Positions 12,496 through 16,998 of a DNA stretch of 16,998 nt are shown here, piece after piece. The stretch is from positions 1 to 16,998 of the forward strand of contig JALULO010000009.1 of assembly GCA_027056215.1 (NCBI GenBank), written 5' to 3'. How positions within the stretch are numbered: the stretch's first letter is position 1; every line of letters begins with the position of its first letter. Both the position numbers and the translations under genes were made by a program. This DNA is from Campylobacterales bacterium. Its GTDB lineage: Bacteria > Campylobacterota > Campylobacteria > Campylobacterales > QNZT01. The notes below the pieces were generated by a model that worked only from the letters and a program-made list of their open reading frames with translations, had not been told where the DNA came from and did no database searches.

Positions 12496-12537
12496 TTTGT
12501 CTAAACTTAAAAAAATCCTCATCAAAACACGTCGTCA
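12496..12537 (+). repeat. 42-bp direct repeat, right copy (5' end of the functional DUF58 gene)
   Basis: Identical to 12253-12294. It contains the TTG start and the first 13-14 codons of the intact DUF58 gene. Between unit 2 and this copy lie 15 nt (12481-12495) that supply AAAGGA, the present ribosome binding site. Confidence 0.9.
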
Positions 12538-13327
12538 GATTTTTAGTGAGATTGCTGGAAATAATCCTTCTATCTTTCAGGGTGAGGGTTTTGACTTTGT
12601 GGAGCTTCGTGAGTACAATCATGGAGATGATATTCGCCATATTGACTGGAATGTCACTGCGAGGATGCAAAGACCTTATGTGAAGATTTTTAAAGAAGAG
12701 CGTGAGTTAAATATTGTGATTGTTTCGGTACTTGGGGGGAGTGTTTATTTTGGTCGTAAAAAATTCAAACAAGAGAGTATTGCTGAAGCGGTGGCTCTTT
12801 TGGGGTATTCTTCGGTTAAAAATGGTGATCAATTTAGCTCTTTTATCTATACAGACAAATTGGTATCTGTTACCCCACCTTCCAAAAATATCCATAGTGT
12901 TCAAAAAGCAACGAAAGCGGTTTTAGAGTATCCCACTTTTGGGAAACAAGTAAATCATAATCTGTTGCCAAAACTTTTGTTTGATTGTATCAAACGGCGT
13001 TCTATCATCTTTATACTAGGTGATTTTTTTGAAGCTTTTGATTTTACACTGCTGTGTAAAAAACATGAAGTGATTGCCCTTGTTGTTAGAGATCATTTTG
13101 AAGAAAATCCTGTGCCTATGGGTGCTTTAAACCTCATCGATCCGATGAGTCAAAAAAGTGCCTTTTTAGAGATAGATGACAAAACGGCTACAGATTATAG
13201 TAAAAAAGTTTTGCAAAAAGATCATCTGCTTTATAAAGATTTTAGAAAAAATCAGATAGCTTTTACCAAGATTTATACAGATGAAGAACCATTTGTAAAA
13301 CTATCAAAATTATTTGTGAGAAGATAA
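12497..13327 (+). CDS. DUF58 domain-containing protein of the MoxR/Bat operon
   Basis: A 276-residue DUF58 protein. The signature FQGEGFDFVELREYNHGDD (residues 27-45), then RHIDWNVTARMQRPYVKIF and EER, is diagnostic. The C-terminal part (RRSIIFILGDFFEAFD and ALVVRDHFEENP) is a degenerate VWA-like fold. No transmembrane segment is seen. DUF58 proteins are encoded with MoxR ATPases and VWA Bat proteins and are thought to act together in envelope maintenance or stress. The start must be TTG 12497: TGA lies in frame at 12482 and no ATG precedes the signature. AAAGGA is 8 nt upstream. The upstream copy of its 5' end makes the leader unusual. The next gene begins right after the stop. Confidence 0.93.
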   Translation: MSKLKKILIKTRRQIFSEIAGNNPSIFQGEGFDFVELREYNHGDDIRHIDWNVTARMQRPYVKIFKEERELNIVIVSVLGGSVYFGRKKFKQESIAEAVALLGYSSVKNGDQFSSFIYTDKLVSVTPPSKNIHSVQKATKAVLEYPTFGKQVNHNLLPKLLFDCIKRRSIIFILGDFFEAFDFTLLCKKHEVIALVVRDHFEENPVPMGALNLIDPMSQKSAFLEIDDKTATDYSKKVLQKDHLLYKDFRKNQIAFTKIYTDEEPFVKLSKLFVRR

Positions 13328-13720
13328 ATGCCTGAAATTGAAAAACTACGTGATATACGAGCTCTTGAAACTATTCCTGATATCAGTTTTTACTTTTTTA
13401 TAGCATTGATTATCGCTGGTATACTTTTTATTTTAGCAGCGGTTGTGATGCTTGTGCGATACTACAAGAAGAAAAAAAGTCGAGACATTCGTGCTGAGGT
13501 TTTAAAACGTTTGTTGGATGTTGATTTTACAGATTCTAAAAAAGCCGCATACCAAATCACACGCTATGGTAGATATCTAGCTACAGAAGAGCGAAGTCAA
13601 AAGCTATTTGCACAACTTTCATCAAAACTAGAAAAATATAAATTTATCCCAAATCCGCCTACTTTTTCAAAAGAAGATATCAAGTATTATGACCTCTTCA
13701 CAGAGTCTGTGGATGAGTGA
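13328..13720 (+). CDS. Small membrane protein of the Bat operon (DUF4381-like)
   Basis: A 130-residue protein with one transmembrane helix (SFYFFIALIIAGILFILAAV, about 20-39, then LVRYYKKKKSR). The short N-terminus would face the periplasm and the basic, helical C-terminus the cytoplasm by the positive-inside rule. The position between DUF58 and BatA and the SFYFF..KKK layout suggest a DUF4381-type protein; sequence similarity at this length is weak, so the family name is tentative. Its ATG follows the DUF58 stop directly and its stop overlaps the batA start by 8 nt, showing tight coupling. Confidence 0.75.
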   Translation: MPEIEKLRDIRALETIPDISFYFFIALIIAGILFILAAVVMLVRYYKKKKSRDIRAEVLKRLLDVDFTDSKKAAYQITRYGRYLATEERSQKLFAQLSSKLEKYKFIPNPPTFSKEDIKYYDLFTESVDE

Positions 13721-14645
13721 TATCCACTTTGAATATCCATGGGTATTTGGTCTGTTGTGGCTTTTTATCCTTTGTGGTTATGCTTGTCGGGCACGAAGTG
13801 AAGCGATTGTATTTCCACACCTTGATATTTTATTGGATACACCTGCTGCCTCTTCTTGGAAGATGAGGTTGTTAAAATGGCTCTCTATCGTTTTTGCTAT
13901 CACGGCTCTGGCTTCGCCTATCCAAACCAATAAACTGACCATTGACAACAAAGAGGGTTATTCTATCGTGTTGGCTTTGGATGCAAGTGGTTCCATGAAG
14001 TATGGATTTGATGATAGTTATATAGGTTCTTTTTCCCAAGATAGTAAGTTTAAACTCTCGCAAAAGATGGTCTCTGATTTCATCAAAAAACGCGTAAATG
14101 ATCAGATAGGGTTGGTCGTATTTGGCAACTTTGCTTATGTCGCATCACCTTTGACGTATGACAAAAACATCATCAAACAGATCATCGCTAAACTTTATGC
14201 TACGATCGCCGGTGCGAACTATACCGTGATCAACGATGCCCTGTTTCAAGCTGCCAAACTTTTTGAAAAAAACAGAGCAAAGAGTAAAATCATCATCTTA
14301 CTCACAGATGGACAAAGTCGTGGTGACAATATCCCGTTTGATGTCAGTATGCGTATGATCAAAGATATGGGTATCAAAGTTTACACGATTGGAATCGGAC
14401 ATAAGGGGGATTTTAATAAAGCCTATTTAAAACTGATCGCAAATAAAAGTGGTGGAAAATTTTTTAGTGCTAGTGATCCTAAAACACTACAAAAGGTCTA
14501 TGCAAAAATCGACACATTGGAAAAATCCAAAATCCAGAATAATAAATATATCAAAAAAGATTATCTCTATGAATTACCCCTTTTTATCGCATTTATGGGA
14601 TTGTTGTTTTATACCTATCTTTTAAACAGACGAGCAACTGCATGA
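13713..14645 (+). CDS. batA: BatA-like VWA-domain membrane protein
   Basis: A 310-residue protein. The N-terminus has a hydrophobic segment (WVFGLLWLFILCGYA, about 10-24) and a second near 52-68. The VWA domain follows with the MIDAS motif DASGS (Asp90-Ser94), the Thr of NYTVINDAL and IIILLTDGQS. A C-terminal helix (LPLFIAFMGLLFYTYLL) anchors the end. This is the BatA layout of TM pair, VWA, TM. Start chosen at ATG 13713 (MSDIHFEYPW), which overlaps the previous stop by 8 nt; the open frame extends 8 codons further, but that part lies within the previous gene. batB overlaps its end by ATGA. Confidence 0.92.
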   Translation: MSDIHFEYPWVFGLLWLFILCGYACRARSEAIVFPHLDILLDTPAASSWKMRLLKWLSIVFAITALASPIQTNKLTIDNKEGYSIVLALDASGSMKYGFDDSYIGSFSQDSKFKLSQKMVSDFIKKRVNDQIGLVVFGNFAYVASPLTYDKNIIKQIIAKLYATIAGANYTVINDALFQAAKLFEKNRAKSKIIILLTDGQSRGDNIPFDVSMRMIKDMGIKVYTIGIGHKGDFNKAYLKLIANKSGGKFFSASDPKTLQKVYAKIDTLEKSKIQNNKYIKKDYLYELPLFIAFMGLLFYTYLLNRRATA

Positions 14646-16306
14646 TCTTCTTACGCCCAGATTATTTACTGTACATGATGGTTCCTATGGCTATTTTGTT
14701 TTACTTTATCGTGACAGGGAAGAGTCAGATCGATACGATTTTTGATAAAAAGATTCTTGAAAAACTTACAGTAGATAACGATACACTCGGCAGAGTTGGT
14801 CGTAATATGATGTTGTTTGCAGCACTTTTTTTGTTTATCATCGCACTTGCTAAACCTGTTTTGCCTAAAGGTGAGATCATGACTAAAACACAGCGAATCG
14901 ATCTTGTAATTGCACTGGATATCTCAAAATCTATGCTCGCAACAGATCGTTATCCTAACCGCTTAGAGTTTGCCAAACAAAAGATTTATAGATTTTTAGA
15001 TGCCTTTAACGAAGCACGGGTAGGTGTCATCGCCTTTGCAGATGATGGTTTTCTTGTTTCCCCATTGAGTGAAGACACAAACACACTCAAATATCTTATA
15101 CAAAATCTTTCTTTAGACTCCATTACGACAAACGGCACAAACCTACTTGTCCCTATTGTAAAAACGGCTGCATTTTTAAAAGAAAAAAAAGAGAAGATTC
15201 TTATCATCTTTACTGATGGAGGAGATAAACAGGACTTTAGCAAAGAGATACAACAAGCACAAAAAAATGGTATCAGCGTCTACCTCTATGCAATAGGCAC
15301 GGAACAAGGAGCACCTATCACTTATCTTGGAGAATCCCTCAAAGATCAAGATGGAAATATCGTCATCAGTACGTTAAATAAAAGTGTAAAATCTGTAGCT
15401 TTAAAAACAGGTGGTGCGTATATAGAGGGAGGATACAAAGATCGAAGTATCACGATGATGGTAGAGGATATCAAGTCAAAATTTAAAATGCAACAAATCA
15501 AAAACCGAAAAATTAAAGATTTTAAAGAACTTTTTTATTATCCTTTGGCTCTTGGTATCTTATTCATGTTGTTTGCATTTAGTTCTTTACCCAAACGCTC
15601 TGTTTCGATTTTGATCCTTGCGTTATACACTTTTACATCTACTCCACTTCATGCAGGTATATTTGACTTTAAAGAGATTCAAAAAGCACATAAAGCATAT
15701 CAGGCGCAACGCTATAAAGAGGCAAGCGATCATTTTGCAAAAGTAACATACTCTAAAAGAGATGCAAGCAGTTACTATGACCTTGGCAATGCCTACTATC
15801 AAGCAAAACAGTACAAACTGGCAATACAATCTTATAAAAATGCCAAAGCAGATCAAGTGGGTCTGAAATACAAGGTTTACTTTAATCTTGGAAATGCTTA
15901 CTTTCAAACCAAACAGTATCAAAAAGCGTTGCAAACTTATGAGATAGCCCAAAAGCTCAAAACAGAACCTGACTTAGAATACAACATAGAACTCACCAAA
16001 AAACATCTTCAAAAAAAACCATCAAACGATCAGAAAAAAAATAAACAAAAACCACAAAATGACAAAAAGAAACAGAACAAAGATAAGCAAAACAAAGGAA
16101 AACAAAAAGATCAAGGCGATAAAAAAGATCCTAAAAAGAACAAAAACAAACCCTCCAATCACAAAAACGATATAAAACCAAAACATATAAGCAAACAAGA
16201 GATCAAAAAGTGGGAACAAAAACTACAAAAAAGTAAACCCAAAACGATGCCTATGCGTTTTAAAGTAAAAGATACACAAAGAGAGAAAAATGCAAAACCT
16301 TGGTAA
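14642..16306 (+). CDS. batB: BatB VWA protein fused to a BatC-like TPR region
   Basis: A 554-residue fusion. The first part is BatB: TM segments at about 8-24 and 56-72, MIDAS DISKS at about 93-97, TNGTNLL near 162-168 and LIIFTDGGD near 187. Two further hydrophobic stretches follow at about 302-316 and 319-337 (the second, ending STPLHAG, looks like a signal peptide). The TPR region (about 343-445, with YYDLGNAYYQAKQYKLAIQS and YFNLGNAYFQTKQYQKALQT) is BatC-like. The tail (about 455-510) is rich in Lys, Asn and Gln and probably disordered. In many species BatB and BatC are separate genes. The start overlaps the batA stop (ATGA). Confidence 0.92.
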   Translation: MIFLRPDYLLYMMVPMAILFYFIVTGKSQIDTIFDKKILEKLTVDNDTLGRVGRNMMLFAALFLFIIALAKPVLPKGEIMTKTQRIDLVIALDISKSMLATDRYPNRLEFAKQKIYRFLDAFNEARVGVIAFADDGFLVSPLSEDTNTLKYLIQNLSLDSITTNGTNLLVPIVKTAAFLKEKKEKILIIFTDGGDKQDFSKEIQQAQKNGISVYLYAIGTEQGAPITYLGESLKDQDGNIVISTLNKSVKSVALKTGGAYIEGGYKDRSITMMVEDIKSKFKMQQIKNRKIKDFKELFYYPLALGILFMLFAFSSLPKRSVSILILALYTFTSTPLHAGIFDFKEIQKAHKAYQAQRYKEASDHFAKVTYSKRDASSYYDLGNAYYQAKQYKLAIQSYKNAKADQVGLKYKVYFNLGNAYFQTKQYQKALQTYEIAQKLKTEPDLEYNIELTKKHLQKKPSNDQKKNKQKPQNDKKKQNKDKQNKGKQKDQGDKKDPKKNKNKPSNHKNDIKPKHISKQEIKKWEQKLQKSKPKTMPMRFKVKDTQREKNAKPW

Positions 16307-16998
16307 AAAGATTATTATCCTTTTCATGCTAACCCTACAGATGTTATACGCGGCAAAAGATGATTTCAAATTTGAGATACTAAGCGATAAAAACAGTGCT
16401 TATGTTGGTGAAAACATCAAAATCACATTTAAGTTTCAATACAAGATAGACAAGAAAATCGCGGAAGCCAACTTTAATCCCCCACGATTTCATAACTTTT
16501 GGATAAAACCTAGTAAAAAAGTACCCAACACCATACATAAAGGCTACATGGTTTACACGCTTGACTATATCGTTTCACCACAAGTAGCAGGTGATCTGAA
16601 AATTGAACCCGCTCGCATGGATATCGGGATACTAACTAAAAAACAAAAAAATATGCTCCGGCTTGAACGGGTAAAATATAAAACGATATTTTCCAATGCC
16701 CTAAGCATCAAAGCAAAGGCACTACCAAAAGGGATATCCCTTTTTGGAGATTTTACGATACAAAGCAGTATCGATAAAAATGTTACAAAGCCAAATCAAC
16801 CTATAAATCTCACGATCAACGTAAAAGGGACTGGAAATATTGAAGATATCAGCGCTTTTAAACTCGATATCAAAGATGCCATGGTTTATGCCGATAAACC
16901 AAAATATACAGTGCATTTTAACCATGGGAAAAATGAAGGCACTATGCAACAAAAGTTTGCTATCGTTGCAGATAAAAATTTTACGATCCCTACCTCTA
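16290..16998 (+). CDS. batD: BatD-like protein, partial (3' end outside window)
   Basis: About 236 residues are visible. The N-terminus is a signal peptide (KKIIILFMLTLQMLYA, cleavage near AA-KDD). The mature part has FEILSDKNSAYVGENIKITF and later SIDKNVTKPNQPINLTINVKG, the repeated beta-sandwich pattern of BatD/oxygen-tolerance proteins. BatD is usually a periplasmic, C-terminally anchored protein of 500-600 residues, so more than half is missing here. ATG 16290 lies inside the 3' end of batB (17-nt overlap) with GAGAGAAAA immediately before it. Confidence 0.87.
   Translation, partial: MQNLGKKIIILFMLTLQMLYAAKDDFKFEILSDKNSAYVGENIKITFKFQYKIDKKIAEANFNPPRFHNFWIKPSKKVPNTIHKGYMVYTLDYIVSPQVAGDLKIEPARMDIGILTKKQKNMLRLERVKYKTIFSNALSIKAKALPKGISLFGDFTIQSSIDKNVTKPNQPINLTINVKGTGNIEDISAFKLDIKDAMVYADKPKYTVHFNHGKNEGTMQQKFAIVADKNFTIPTS

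Noticed and set aside
12734..12740. Phase-variable G tract in DUF58
   Set aside because: Only six G, below the length usually associated with slippage, and the frame is intact.
13689..13712. Eight extra codons upstream of batA (start at 13689)
   Set aside because: They lie within the previous gene, do not begin at an ATG with a ribosome binding site, and the ATG at 13713 gives the usual short N-terminus.
1..16998. tRNA genes, rRNA, IS elements or phage genes
   Set aside because: No cloverleaf, conserved rRNA blocks, transposase or integrase motifs were found on reading both strands.

Overview
The window reads as chromosomal DNA of a free-living Campylobacterota bacterium (Sulfurimonas/Sulfuricurvum-like; genus not resolved). 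The evidence is AT-rich coding, short -10-only promoters, a CMP-pseudaminic acid locus with a Campylobacter-type sigma-54 promoter, a TTG-start mobA and a moxR/Bat operon with a fused VWA-TPR protein. No rRNA, tRNA, CRISPR array or insertion sequence was found.

Left part (1-5878, minus strand; transcription runs right to left): a nonulosonic acid operon in the order pseB, pseC, [antitoxin-toxin 1], pseF, [antitoxin-toxin 2], pseG, formyltransferase-like gene, PIG-L/LmbE-type deacetylase (cut by the window edge). PseB and PseC make the 4-amino-4,6-dideoxy precursor, PseG removes UDP and PseF activates the finished sugar with CMP. pseH and pseI are not in view and may lie beyond position 1. The formyltransferase and deacetylase suggest an altered N-acyl group on the sugar. 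Two complete type II toxin-antitoxin (TA) pairs sit inside the operon. Each has its own -10 element, and each toxin stop overlaps the start of the next pse gene.

Middle (5879-10400): an intergenic sigma-54 promoter, a Uma2-family gene, a 5'-truncated PIN-domain remnant, a SAM-dependent methyltransferase with a probable leaderless start, a second Uma2 gene convergent with it, then leuC and mobA directly abutting, and a third Uma2 gene. leuC and the second Uma2 gene are divergent and appear to share one palindromic -10 region.

Right part (10361-16998, plus strand): moxR AAA+ ATPase, then an interruption of about 1.1 kb, then a DUF58 protein, a small membrane protein (DUF4381-like), BatA (VWA), BatB/BatC fusion (VWA plus TPR) and the start of BatD. 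Apart from the interruption these genes are tightly packed and partly overlapping. The interruption holds an opposite-strand HigBA-type module whose toxin has an in-frame amber codon. It also holds a rearrangement in which two tandem 89-bp hairpin-rich repeats sit between two identical 42-bp copies of the DUF58 5' end. moxR and DUF58 share an almost identical promoter-like block, which suggests they are still co-expressed.

Overall, housekeeping and surface-sugar operons are interleaved with TA and Uma2 accessory genes. The best candidates for further work are the TA pairs built into the pse operon and the 89-bp repeat rearrangement at the DUF58 start.
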